Below are positions 28,091 through 36,784 of a DNA stretch of 64,000 nucleotides, one piece after another. The stretch comes from Paraburkholderia sp. HP33-1 (GTDB lineage Bacteria > Pseudomonadota > Gammaproteobacteria > Burkholderiales > Burkholderiaceae): positions 62,001 through 126,000 of the forward strand of contig NZ_JAJEJR010000001.1 in assembly GCF_021390595.1 (NCBI RefSeq). The letters run 5' to 3'. How positions within the stretch are numbered: the stretch's first letter is position 1; the number at the start of each line of letters is the position of its first letter. Both the position numbers and the translations under genes were made by a program. The notes under the pieces were generated by a model. The model did no database searches and was not told the DNA's origin. It worked only from the letters and a program-made list of their open reading frames with translations.

Positions 28091-28119
28091 AGTATAGCGG
28101 AAAATTCTGCGCGACAGCG
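28091..28119 (-). promoter_or_regulatory. Weak promoter candidate for metX-metW
   Basis: TATACT on the minus strand (28096-28091) is a good -10; the -35 region (CGCTGTC around 28113-28119) is poor. It would start the message about 80 bases before the riboswitch. Confidence 0.3.
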
Positions 28120-28158
28120 GCGCGGACGGTGCCGCACGAAGGGTCCGAGCCTCGCGGA

Positions 28159-28869
28159 CTACTGAAGAATCAGCAGCAGTTGCGCATCCGCGTGTTCGGC
28201 GGGCGGGCGCGTGAAACCGCTGCGTACGTAGCGGTGCCAGCGGCCGATCACGTAGCTCAGCAGCAGGCTCGCGCGAATCGCCGGATCGTAGTCGGCGGGC
28301 AGCGCGGTGGTTTGCGGCACGGACTGCGGGTCGGCGTCGTTCGTGGCGTCGTTATCCGCATGGGCGAGCGCTTCGGTCTGCGCGAGCCTCAAGCATTGCT
28401 TCAGCGATGCCTCGATACGCTCGAGCATCTGGTTCACGCGCTCGGTCAACCGCTCGTGCTCACCGACCAGCGCCTCGCAGGTCAGCACGCGCGTCATGCC
28501 GGGATTTTTAGCCGGAAAGTTGAGCAGCATCAGCGCGATCGCGCGCGCCTGCAGCACGCCGTTGCTTTCGTGGCTGGTGATCTGGTTGATGAGCCCGAAC
28601 AGCGTCTTCTCGATGAACTCGATCAGACCTTCGAACATCTGTGCCTTGCTCGCGAAATGGCGGTACAGCGCGGCTTCGGATACGCCGAGCCGGGCGGCGA
28701 GGGCGGCCGTGGTGATTTTTTCGGTCTTTGGTGCCTCGAGCATGCCCGCAAGCGTCTGCAGGATGTGCACGCGACGCTCGCCTGGCTTCGGACGCAGCGG
28801 CCGTGCGGCAGCGGGCGCTGCGGGGGAGGCTTCGGCTGAGGCTTCGTCAGGCTTGTCGATCGGCTGCAT
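28159..28869 (-). CDS. slmA: Nucleoid occlusion factor SlmA (TetR family)
   Basis: SlmA is a TetR-fold DNA-binding protein that blocks FtsZ ring assembly over the nucleoid. The 236-residue protein starts with a proline/alanine-rich segment (about 10-30), then RVHILQTLAGMLE, the helix-turn-helix TTAALAARLGVSEAALYRHF and the conserved FASKAQMFEGLIEFIE. These are typical of SlmA rather than other TetR proteins. The start at MQPIDKPDEA is preferred because a GGGGG lies nine bases upstream. An ATG three codons earlier sits right against that run. It is the last gene of argB-HAD-slmA. Confidence 0.88.
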   Translation of the reverse strand: MQPIDKPDEASAEASPAAPAAARPLRPKPGERRVHILQTLAGMLEAPKTEKITTAALAARLGVSEAALYRHFASKAQMFEGLIEFIEKTLFGLINQITSHESNGVLQARAIALMLLNFPAKNPGMTRVLTCEALVGEHERLTERVNQMLERIEASLKQCLRLAQTEALAHADNDATNDADPQSVPQTTALPADYDPAIRASLLLSYVIGRWHRYVRSGFTRPPAEHADAQLLLILQ

Positions 28870-28910
28870 GGCTGTCATCCCCCGGCTGATGTCGTTGGCT
28901 GCTTCCGTCC

Positions 28911-29678
28911 CTACTGTCCTTGCTTGGGTTCCTTCCAACGAACCGAGCGCATGCCCAGTCGTAACGATTTTAGCGAACGAATGCTGCGGTCGACATAATG
29001 CGGCCGGCCGGTGCCGGGCAGACGCGTCGGCACGCCGTCCGCGTGCGGCTTGCGCGGCAGATGACCGGTGAACCATACGGTGCGGATGCCAAGCCGCCGA
29101 TAGTTCTTCAGGTGCGAGCGCGTGTCCTCGACGAGGATCGCGTCTTTCAGCGACACGTGCGCGTCGCGCATCGCGCGGCGCAGCATCGTGTGATCCGGCT
29201 TCGCGCGCCATTGGCGGCGATCGCGCATGTGCTCGATCGCGATCACGCGCTCGAACAGCCGCTCGATGCGCAATTCGGCGAGCACTGCGCGCGCGTAGGT
29301 TTCGGGCGCGTTGGTCAGCACGATCTTGCGGCCCGGCAGAGCCGCGAGCAGACGCGCGACACCGCGCTCGTGACGAATCATCGAGCAGAGGTCGGGGAAC
29401 GTGTGAACGACCTTCAGGAAGTCGTGCGCGTCGAGCGGATGGTGGCGCGTGAGGCCGAGCAGCGCCGCGCCGTAGCGCAGCGTGTAGCCGATGCGCAGAC
29501 GGTTGGCTTCGTCGGTATCGACGTGCAGTGCGTCGATGATGTACTGCGTCATCCCGCGATTGATCGCCGGGAAAATGGCATGCGACGCGCGGTGCAGCGT
29601 GTTGTCGAGATCGAACAGCCAAACCGGCTTGCCGCCCGCGATGTCAGGACGGCGGCGCCGCGAAGTGGGGGTGCGCAT
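28911..29678 (-). CDS. HAD-family pyrimidine 5'-nucleotidase-like phosphatase
   Basis: The 255-residue HAD hydrolase has motif I WLFDLDNTLH (D23 and D25), motif II VLTNAPETYA, motif III around the lysine of AKPDHTML, and motif IV ILVEDTRSHLKN. It resembles the YjjG/Sdt1/Phm8 pyrimidine 5'-nucleotidases, which remove phosphate from UMP and related nucleotides. It lies between argB and slmA, an order conserved in Burkholderia. The N-terminus is arginine-rich before the domain and the C-terminal 40 residues are basic. The exact substrate is not settled by sequence. Confidence 0.85.
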   Translation of the reverse strand: MRTPTSRRRRPDIAGGKPVWLFDLDNTLHRASHAIFPAINRGMTQYIIDALHVDTDEANRLRIGYTLRYGAALLGLTRHHPLDAHDFLKVVHTFPDLCSMIRHERGVARLLAALPGRKIVLTNAPETYARAVLAELRIERLFERVIAIEHMRDRRQWRAKPDHTMLRRAMRDAHVSLKDAILVEDTRSHLKNYRRLGIRTVWFTGHLPRKPHADGVPTRLPGTGRPHYVDRSIRSLKSLRLGMRSVRWKEPKQGQ

Positions 29679-29743
29679 GATGGAGCTCTTCAGGCGCCGC
29701 GTCGCGGAGGCGCGACGCCTGTAACTGGGAGGGCCCGCAACAA

Positions 29744-30715
<972 letters not shown>

Positions 30716-30909
30716 TCAGCAGCGGCTCGAGCGACCGGCGGGCGGGCTTGGCGTACCGCACCAACGCGAGCCTGCGGGACGTGTCGAACCGCAAGCTTAA
30801 CGCGCCTGCGTGACGGCTGTGCATTGGCCGAACGGACGACTGCGCCTGAGCGTATCAATCGTGTCATCATGGTCTGACCGATGTCCCCGGCCCTCTGCGC
30901 CCACCCGCG

Positions 30910-31134
30910 ATGAAACCGTCTTCCGCCCGCTCCGGGCGCAGCGCGCGCTGTCCGCGCTGCGGCAATCCCTTCGACTGCGGCATGCAGGCCGAACCGTCGA
31001 ACTGCTGGTGCCGCGCGCTGCCGCCGCTGCCGGCCGAGCGGCTGGAGCCGGGCGGCCGGTGTCTGTGTCCGGAGTGTCTCGCCGCAGAGATCGCACGGGC
31101 GACACGAGAGGCGAGCGGGGATGAGCGGCCGTGA
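30910..31134 (+). CDS. Small cysteine-rich CWC-family protein
   Basis: The 74-residue protein has eight cysteines, arranged as CPRC, FDCGM, NCWCRALP and CLCPEC. This matches the cysteine-rich CWC family of small proteins of unknown function, presumably metal-binding. The ATG follows CCACCCGCG without a clear ribosome site. It is divergent from argB and precedes the TPR remnant and the RegB/RegA pair. A role in metal or redox handling near a redox-sensing kinase is tempting but unsupported. Confidence 0.72.
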   Translation: MKPSSARSGRSARCPRCGNPFDCGMQAEPSNCWCRALPPLPAERLEPGGRCLCPECLAAEIARATREASGDERP

Positions 31135-31169
31135 TTTTTGCGGTTCGCCTGGGGCCGATCTGAAACCGC

Positions 31170-31478
31170 TCACGCGCCGCGATGCTGCGTCGTCAACGCC
31201 CGCAGATTCAGCGCGAGCGCGCGACGATACGGGACGATCGCGTCGGCGTGCCGGTTCGCCATCTGCAACGTGTAGCCGCTGCGGAAGTGCGCGGCCGCGC
31301 TCCCGGGATCGAGTTGGGTAATAATGGCTGCGAGCTCGATCGCCTCCGCGCGGCGCTGCTGCGTGAGCAACGCGCCGATGAGCGTGTCGAGCGAGGCACC
31401 GTCGAGCGGATGCAGTTCGGCCGCGGCGGCGAAGCAACGGGCTTCGTCGGCCTCGGCGCCGTTGGCTCGGCGGCCTGG
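31170..31478 (-). pseudogene. Remnant of a TPR-repeat gene
   Basis: This open frame of about 103 codons on the minus strand has no usable ATG and runs from one stop to another. Its translation contains recognisable tetratricopeptide repeat pieces: DEARCFAAAAELHPLDG, RRAEAIELAAIITQLDPG and SAAAHFRSGYTLQMANRHAD followed by AIVPYRRALALN. The helix-turn-helix spacing and the AxxxYRRALALN ending are typical of TPR units. It is truncated on both sides, so it is probably the decayed internal part of a larger gene. A real short protein from a TTG start is the alternative. Confidence 0.45.
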
Positions 31479-31513
31479 TCAGTCGGGCGGGGCCGAACGG
31501 GTAGACTAGGGTC

Positions 31514-32824
31514 ATGCACCGTATAACCAACACCGGCCGGGTCAATCTTGGTCATCTGTTCTGGCTGCGCAGCCTCGCGATCATCGGACAGCTGCTGACG
31601 ATCGCGTTCGTGCAGATCTTCCTCGGCGCGAAACTGCCGTTGCCCGCGATGCTGCTCGTGATCGCGCTCGAAGTACTGTTCAACGCGCTCACATGGTGGC
31701 GCGTGTCGCAACAGCGTCCCGAGTCCAACATCGAGCTGTTCGGACAGATCTGGGTCGATCTCGGGGCGTTGTCCGCGCTGCTGTTCCTGTCCGGCGGCAC
31801 CACCAATCCGTTCGTATCGTTGTACCTGCCATCGCTCGCGATCGCGGCGGCCGTGCTGCCGTGGTATCTGATGGCCTGGCTCGCGGCGTTCGCCGTTGCC
31901 TGCTACGCCGTGCTCAGTTTCAATTCCGTCCCGCTCAATATCGAGAATCCCGCGAACCTGTTCGACTACTACCGCTCGGGGATGTGGGTCAACTTCATGG
32001 TCAGTGTGGGGCTGATCGCGTGGTTCGTCGCGCGCATGTCGCGGGCACTGCGGCTACGTGACGCAGCGCTTGGAGAAGCGCAGCAGCGCTTGCTTCACGA
32101 CGAACGGGCGGTCGCGCTCGGCGTGCAGGCAGCCACCGTCGCTCACGAGATCGGCACACCTCTGTCTACAATCGCGATGTTGTCCGAAGAATTGCGCGAC
32201 GCGGCGCGCACCGACGCGGGACTCGCGCCCTACCGCGCCGATCTCGAACTGCTCGAGCAGCAGATGATGCTGTGTACGTCGGCGCTCGCGCGGTTGCGCA
32301 GCCGCGCGACGACCACGACGAACCGCCAGCCGGTCGACGAATGGCTCGAATCGTTTGCCGAGCAATGGCGCTTGCGCCATCCGCACGTGACGTTCGAGCG
32401 GATCGGCACGCCGCCCGCCGATGTCAGTCTCAACGACACGGTGGCCGTCGGCCAGATACTCACGATCCTGCTCGATAACGCCGCGCGCGCGAGCCGGGAT
32501 CACGTGACGCTTTCCTGTGCGCTCGCGCCACGCGGCGACCAGATCGTATTCGAAGTGTGCGACCACGGTCCGGGCATTCCAGCCTCGCTGCGTGGCTCGC
32601 TCGGCGCGATGCCGGTGAACAGCACGCAGGGCGGCCACGGCGTCGGCCTGTATCTGGCGTTTTCGGCGGCGGCGCGTCTGAACGGATCGATCGAGCTGGC
32701 CGACGTCAACGGCGGGCGGCCGCGTGGCACGCGTGCGGTGCTGCGGCTGCCGGTCATCGCGCGCAAGATTTCTGGAGCGAGCCCGCAAGGCGCCGCGCCA
32801 TCCAACACGGAGAAACAGGCATGA
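31514..32824 (+). CDS. regB: RegB/PrrB-type redox sensor histidine kinase
   Basis: RegB-type kinases sense the ubiquinone pool and cytoplasmic redox state and phosphorylate RegA. The 436-residue protein has six membrane helices in the first 175 residues. The quinone-site motif GGTTNPF lies at residues 94-100, with the phospho-acceptor H211 in VAHEIGTPLSTIA, a cysteine at 254 where RegB has its redox-active cysteine, and HATPase boxes (LDNAARAS, DHGPGIP, GHGVGLYLA). It overlaps regA by ATGA. These features support a true RegB rather than a generic kinase. The targets in this organism are unknown. Confidence 0.88.
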   Translation: MHRITNTGRVNLGHLFWLRSLAIIGQLLTIAFVQIFLGAKLPLPAMLLVIALEVLFNALTWWRVSQQRPESNIELFGQIWVDLGALSALLFLSGGTTNPFVSLYLPSLAIAAAVLPWYLMAWLAAFAVACYAVLSFNSVPLNIENPANLFDYYRSGMWVNFMVSVGLIAWFVARMSRALRLRDAALGEAQQRLLHDERAVALGVQAATVAHEIGTPLSTIAMLSEELRDAARTDAGLAPYRADLELLEQQMMLCTSALARLRSRATTTTNRQPVDEWLESFAEQWRLRHPHVTFERIGTPPADVSLNDTVAVGQILTILLDNAARASRDHVTLSCALAPRGDQIVFEVCDHGPGIPASLRGSLGAMPVNSTQGGHGVGLYLAFSAAARLNGSIELADVNGGRPRGTRAVLRLPVIARKISGASPQGAAPSNTEKQA

Positions 32825-33363
32825 GCGAAAAGAATTTTCTGGTGATCGACGACGACGAAGTGTTCTCCGGCATCCTCGCGCGCGGCTTGACGCGGCGCGG
32901 CTACACGGTGAGCGAAGCGCACAACGCGGACGAGGCGATCCGGCTCGCGAATCAGCAGAAGTTCAGCGAGATCACCGTGGACCTGCATCTGGGCAACGAC
33001 TCCGGCCTCACGCTCGTCGCACCGCTACGCGATCTGCAGCCCGACGCGCGCATGCTCGTGTTGACCGGCTACGCGAGCATTGCCACCGCGGTGCAGGCGG
33101 TCAAAGACGGGGCCGACAACTATCTCGCGAAGCCCGCCAATGTCGAGTCGATCCTGTCGGCGTTGCAAAGCGAGGCAAGCGCGCTGCAGGCCGAGGAGGC
33201 GATCGAGCATCCGCAGCCGCTGTCGGTGGCGCGGCTCGAGTGGGAACATATCCAGCGTGTGCTCGCTGAACACGGCGGCAATATCTCGGCGACTGCGCGC
33301 GCGTTGAACATGCATCGGCGCACCTTGCAGCGCAAGTTGGCGAAGCGGCCGGTGAAGCAGTAG
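32821..33363 (+). CDS. regA: RegA/PrrA-type response regulator
   Basis: The 180-residue regulator has a receiver domain with D9-D12 in VIDDDEVF, phospho-acceptor D54 in ITVDLHLGNDSG, and lysine in YLAKPAN. A short linker follows, then a Fis-like helix-turn-helix GNISATARALNMHRRTLQRK. This size and layout are those of RegA/PrrA/ActR, global regulators of respiration, carbon and nitrogen metabolism in response to redox state. The start overlaps the regB stop. A terminator follows, shared with convergent hslU. Confidence 0.9.
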   Translation: MSEKNFLVIDDDEVFSGILARGLTRRGYTVSEAHNADEAIRLANQQKFSEITVDLHLGNDSGLTLVAPLRDLQPDARMLVLTGYASIATAVQAVKDGADNYLAKPANVESILSALQSEASALQAEEAIEHPQPLSVARLEWEHIQRVLAEHGGNISATARALNMHRRTLQRKLAKRPVKQ

Positions 33364-33430
33364 GCCGCGATCGTCCAGCGCGGCGTCGGCTGTGCGAGGC
33401 AACGCCGCCGCGTGTTGGGCGGTACAAAAC

Positions 33431-33466
33431 AAAACGGGCCGCCTATACAAAGGCAGCCCGTTTTTT
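33431..33466. terminator. Bidirectional terminator between regA and hslU
   Basis: AAAACGGGC (33431-33439) and GCCCGTTTT (33456-33464) form the stem, with an inner GCCT/AGGC pairing and T or A runs on both sides. It can stop regBA on the plus strand and hslVU on the minus strand. Confidence 0.85.
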
Positions 33467-33488
33467 CAGGCGTCGGCTCTTCGAGATA

Positions 33489-34835
33489 TCACAGCACGTA
33501 GCGCGACAGATCCTCGTCTTGCGCGACTTCGTTCAACGCGCGATCGACATACGCCGCGTCGATCTGCACAGCGTGGCCCGAATGGTTGCCGGCCGAGAAG
33601 GACACTTCTTCGAGCAGCTTTTCGATGACCGTATAAAGACGCCGCGCGCCGATGTTCTCGGTCTTCTCATTGACCGAGTAGGCGATCTCGGCGAGACGAC
33701 GGATACCGTCGTCGGCGAACTCGAGGTGCACGTCTTCGGTAGCGAGCAAGGCCTGATACTGCTTGACGAGGCTCGCGTCCGTCGACACGAGGATCGATTC
33801 GAAGTCGTTGACCGACAGCGAATCGAGCTCGACGCGAATCGGGAAGCGCCCCTGCAGCTCAGGAATCAGATCGCTCGGCTTCGCGAGATGAAACGCGCCG
33901 CTCGCAATGAACAGAATGTGATCGGTCTTCACCATGCCGTACTTGGTGTTGATCGTCGTGCCTTCGACGAGCGGCAGCAGATCGCGCTGCACGCCCTGAC
34001 GGGACACCTCGCCACCGCCCGCTTCGTTGCGCGACGCGATCTTGTCGATTTCGTCGAGGAACACGATGCCGTTCTGCTCGACGTTCTGCACCGCCTTGGT
34101 CTTCACCTCCTCGTCGTTCAGCATCTTGCCGGCTTCTTCGTCGGTGAGCACCTTCAGCGCTTCCTTCACCTTCATCTTGCGGCGCGTCTTCTTGCCGCCG
34201 CCGATGTTGGCGAACATCGAGCGGATCTGCTCGGTCATGTCTTCCATGCCCGGCGGCCCCATGATGTCCATGCCGACCTGCGGCTGCTCGACGTCGAGCT
34301 CGATTTCCTTGTCGTCGAGCTGGCCTTCGCGCAGGCGCTTGCGGAACGTCTGACGGGTCGTGCTGCCTTCATCGGCGGTATCGGTCAAGCTCGAGCTCGA
34401 ACCGAAGCCGACCGGCCGTGCGCTCGGCAGCAGGATGTCGAGGATGCGGTCTTCGGCCTGATCGCCGGCCTTGGTCCGCACTTTGCGCATTTCCGTTTCG
34501 CGGGTCTGCTTGACCGAAATTTCCATCAGATCACGCACGATGCTGTCGACGTCGCGGCCCACGTAGCCGACTTCGGTGAACTTGGTCGCTTCGATCTTGA
34601 TGAACGGCGCGTCCGCGAGCTTCGCGAGACGCCGCGCGATTTCGGTCTTGCCGACGCCGGTCGGTCCGATCATCAGGATGTTCTTCGGCGTGATTTCCTG
34701 GCGCAGCGGTTCATCGACCTGCTGACGACGCCACCGGTTGCGCAATGCGACGGCCACGGCTTTCTTCGCGCGGCCTTGGCCGATGATGTGTTTGTCGAGT
34801 TCGGAGACGATCTCGGCGGGGGTCATGGTGCTCAT
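33489..34835 (-). CDS. hslU: ATP-dependent protease ATPase subunit HslU
   Basis: HslU is the AAA+ unfoldase that feeds substrates to the HslV peptidase. The 448-residue protein has the N-terminal [18 protein letters not shown], Walker A GPTGVGKT (57-64), the pore motif GYVGRD, an inserted I domain (about 110-230) and Walker [12 protein letters not shown]. It ends with EDLSRYVL, the C-terminal tail that docks into HslV. The start [10 protein letters not shown] has AAGGA upstream. It lies ten bases after hslV and is expected to share its heat-shock promoter. Confidence 0.97.
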   Translation of the reverse strand: MSTMTPAEIVSELDKHIIGQGRAKKAVAVALRNRWRRQQVDEPLRQEITPKNILMIGPTGVGKTEIARRLAKLADAPFIKIEATKFTEVGYVGRDVDSIVRDLMEISVKQTRETEMRKVRTKAGDQAEDRILDILLPSARPVGFGSSSSLTDTADEGSTTRQTFRKRLREGQLDDKEIELDVEQPQVGMDIMGPPGMEDMTEQIRSMFANIGGGKKTRRKMKVKEALKVLTDEEAGKMLNDEEVKTKAVQNVEQNGIVFLDEIDKIASRNEAGGGEVSRQGVQRDLLPLVEGTTINTKYGMVKTDHILFIASGAFHLAKPSDLIPELQGRFPIRVELDSLSVNDFESILVSTDASLVKQYQALLATEDVHLEFADDGIRRLAEIAYSVNEKTENIGARRLYTVIEKLLEEVSFSAGNHSGHAVQIDAAYVDRALNEVAQDEDLSRYVL

Positions 34836-34845
34836 CGATGGGTCC

Positions 34846-35382
34846 TTACTCGATCGTCTCAATGACGCGGTTGTGGTTCGTGTAGATGCACATGTCGCCG
34901 GCGATTTCCAGCGACTTCTCCACGATGTCGCGCGGCGACAGCTCGGTGTTGTCGGCGAGCGCCTTCGCGGCCGCCTGCGCATACGCGCCACCCGAGCCGA
35001 TCGCGCAGATGCCGCCTTCGGGATCGAGCACGTCGCCGTTGCCGGTAATGACGAGCGTGGTGGTCGCGTCCGCGGCGATCAGCATCGCTTCGAGACGACG
35101 CAGCATGCGGTCGGTGCGCCAGTCTTTCGCGAGTTCCACGGCCGCGCGCGTCAGATTGCCCTGATGTTTTTCAAGCTTCGCCTCGAAGCGGTCGAGCAGC
35201 GAGAAGGCATCCGCCGTGCCGCCGGCGAAGCCGACCAGCACCTTGCCGTTGTAGATGCGCCGGACCTTCTTTGCGCCGCCTTTCATGACGATGTTGCCGA
35301 GCGTCACCTGGCCGTCGCCGCCGAGTGCGACCTTGTCACCGCGTCGCACGGAAACGATCGTCGTGCCGTGAAATTGCTCCAT
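34846..35382 (-). CDS. hslV: ATP-dependent protease peptidase subunit HslV
   Basis: HslV is a proteasome-like threonine peptidase. The 178-residue protein starts [15 protein letters not shown]. The catalytic threonine is the first T after HG, so a short MEQFHG propeptide must be removed, unlike E. coli where only methionine is cleaved. [33 protein letters not shown] and [14 protein letters not shown] are family motifs. The ATG at 35382 has AGAGGAA six bases upstream. It is the first gene of hslV-hslU. Confidence 0.96.
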   Translation of the reverse strand: MEQFHGTTIVSVRRGDKVALGGDGQVTLGNIVMKGGAKKVRRIYNGKVLVGFAGGTADAFSLLDRFEAKLEKHQGNLTRAAVELAKDWRTDRMLRRLEAMLIAADATTTLVITGNGDVLDPEGGICAIGSGGAYAQAAAKALADNTELSPRDIVEKSLEIAGDMCIYTNHNRVIETIE

Positions 35383-35494
35383 ATGCGTTCCTCTTTGCAA
35401 AACGGGTAGGACGCGGCAGCGCTGCGCGCTACCGCATGAATCCTGTCAGCGGACGGCGCGCCGGCTGGCGCGCTCGTGAGCGCATGTCCGATCT

Positions 35495-35522
35495 ATTTTA
35501 GGGCGCGCGCGGTCATATCAAG
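35495..35522 (-). promoter_or_regulatory. Sigma32 (heat-shock) promoter of hslVU
   Basis: CTTGAT (35522-35517) and CCCTAAAAT (35503-35495) are 13 bases apart on the minus strand, close to the sigma32 consensus CTTGAA-N11-16-CCCCATNT. The RNA would start near 35488, about 105 bases before hslV. Heat control of hslVU is established in other proteobacteria. Confidence 0.6.
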
Positions 35523-35635
35523 ATCCGCCAGAAGGCATAGGACGAAAAACTGAAAATCCGCTCAGGAAGTCCGAGAAAATAGACGGGAAGGGAAGGCGGG
35601 GCGGGAGGAACGGCGGAGCTTGCGCGGATGTCGCG

Positions 35636-35669
35636 CAAAAAGAAAAGGCGCACGGTTCACCGTGCGCCT
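35636..35669 (-). terminator. Rho-independent terminator of dksA
   Basis: On the minus strand AGGCGCACGG and CCGTGCGCCT form a perfect 10-pair stem with a four-base loop, followed by TTTCTTTTT. Confidence 0.85.
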
Positions 35670-35720
35670 CTCGACGAAGCAGCGTTTTAGGGCGCTAAGC
35701 CGAAGCCGCGCCGCAGGTCA

Positions 35721-36140
35721 TCAGTCGCCGAACAGCTTCTGGCGCAGTTCGCGGCGCTCCTGGGCTTCGAGCGACAGCGTGGCCGTGGGCCGCGCGAGCA
35801 GTCGCGGAATGCCGATCGGCTCGCCGGTTTCCTCGCACCAGCCGTAGTCGCCCGCCTCGATTCGCGCGATCGATTGCTGCACCTTCTTCAGCAGCTTGCG
35901 CTCGCGGTCGCGCGTGCGCAGTTCGAGCGCATGCTCTTCCTCGATCGTGGCGCGATCGGCCGGGTCCGGCACGATGACCGTTTCGCGCAGGTTCTCGGTC
36001 GTCTGGCCGGCATTGCGGAGAATGTCCGCCTGCAACTGTTCGAGCCTGTTCTTGAAGAAGGCGAGCTGATCCTCATTCATGTAATCCTTGTCGCTCATCT
36101 TCAGGATTTCGGCTTCGGTCAAGAGTCGTTTCGTCGTCAT
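35721..36140 (-). CDS. dksA: RNA polymerase-binding regulator DksA (single-cysteine type)
   Basis: DksA enters the RNA polymerase secondary channel and works with ppGpp to reprogram transcription. The 139-residue protein has the coiled coil with the tip motif DPADRATIEEEHALELR (D59, D62, A64) and a C-terminal finger GEPIGIPRLLARPTA. The four zinc cysteines of the classical finger are reduced to one: C102-EE-T105 and S123-LE-A126. This resembles the cysteine-poor DksA group that folds without zinc. The start MTTKRLLTEAE follows GTAAGCCAG. It has its own terminator and a long upstream region. Confidence 0.93.
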   Translation of the reverse strand: MTTKRLLTEAEILKMSDKDYMNEDQLAFFKNRLEQLQADILRNAGQTTENLRETVIVPDPADRATIEEEHALELRTRDRERKLLKKVQQSIARIEAGDYGWCEETGEPIGIPRLLARPTATLSLEAQERRELRQKLFGD

Positions 36141-36784
36141 CTGGCTTACTTCTTCAATGTGAGGCAAAACTCTTACATAGTGCCCGCACTTTCGTATTGC
36201 CCGCAAACGCGTCGCGCGGACGCGCAGCGCAGGGTGGCCACGAACGTTAGGCTGTCGTGACGCCGAAGCGCCTGGCGCCCACACGCCGGGCGTTGCTGGC
36301 TACGCCGCTGCGGGGCCGAACTCCTCTGGAAACCGATTCTCAAATGCTCCTGAGGCATCGCTTGCCGGCAAGCGCGTGCCCTTTCAGGCCATGGCCGCCG
36401 GCATTTTCGGCGTGTCTCCGGACAAGATTTTCCGGCGCCGTTTCAGGCCCGTCGCAGGATACGCGCGACCGGGCAATTCGTTGTCATTCTCCAGTGGGCA
36501 CGTATTGTAACTGAATCACAATCCGGCACAGGAACTGCTGAAAATCTGCCTGCGGCGCAGCGATATCCCGAAAATATAACGCGCACAAAGCTAAAAAGCG
36601 ATGGTCGTGCACGCTTTAATACAGCAGGGTTTTCACGCGCTTTTCATATAGTCTGCTTTCAGACGGCCTGTCGGCCGCGGCGTCGAAGTTTCAGCAGATG
36701 ATTCACGCCCGCGCCATCGGCGGCGGGCGTCACGGCGCGCTAGCAGTAGCATGGCGCATGCCGCGATGCGCGCCGCATGCCGAC
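36141..36784. other. Non-coding region upstream of dksA
   Basis: I see no supported gene in these 644 bases. A TACAAT on the minus strand (36509-36504) could be the dksA -10, which would give a leader of about 360 bases; the -35 is weak. The segment 36520-36660 is distinctly AT-richer than its surroundings and has several A/T tracts, as expected of a promoter region. A plus-strand 85-codon frame at 36257 has no ribosome site and no recognisable domain. Confidence 0.4.

Noticed and set aside
36257..36514. An 85-codon plus-strand frame upstream of dksA
   Set aside because: No ribosome site, no recognisable domain, arginine/proline-rich chance composition.
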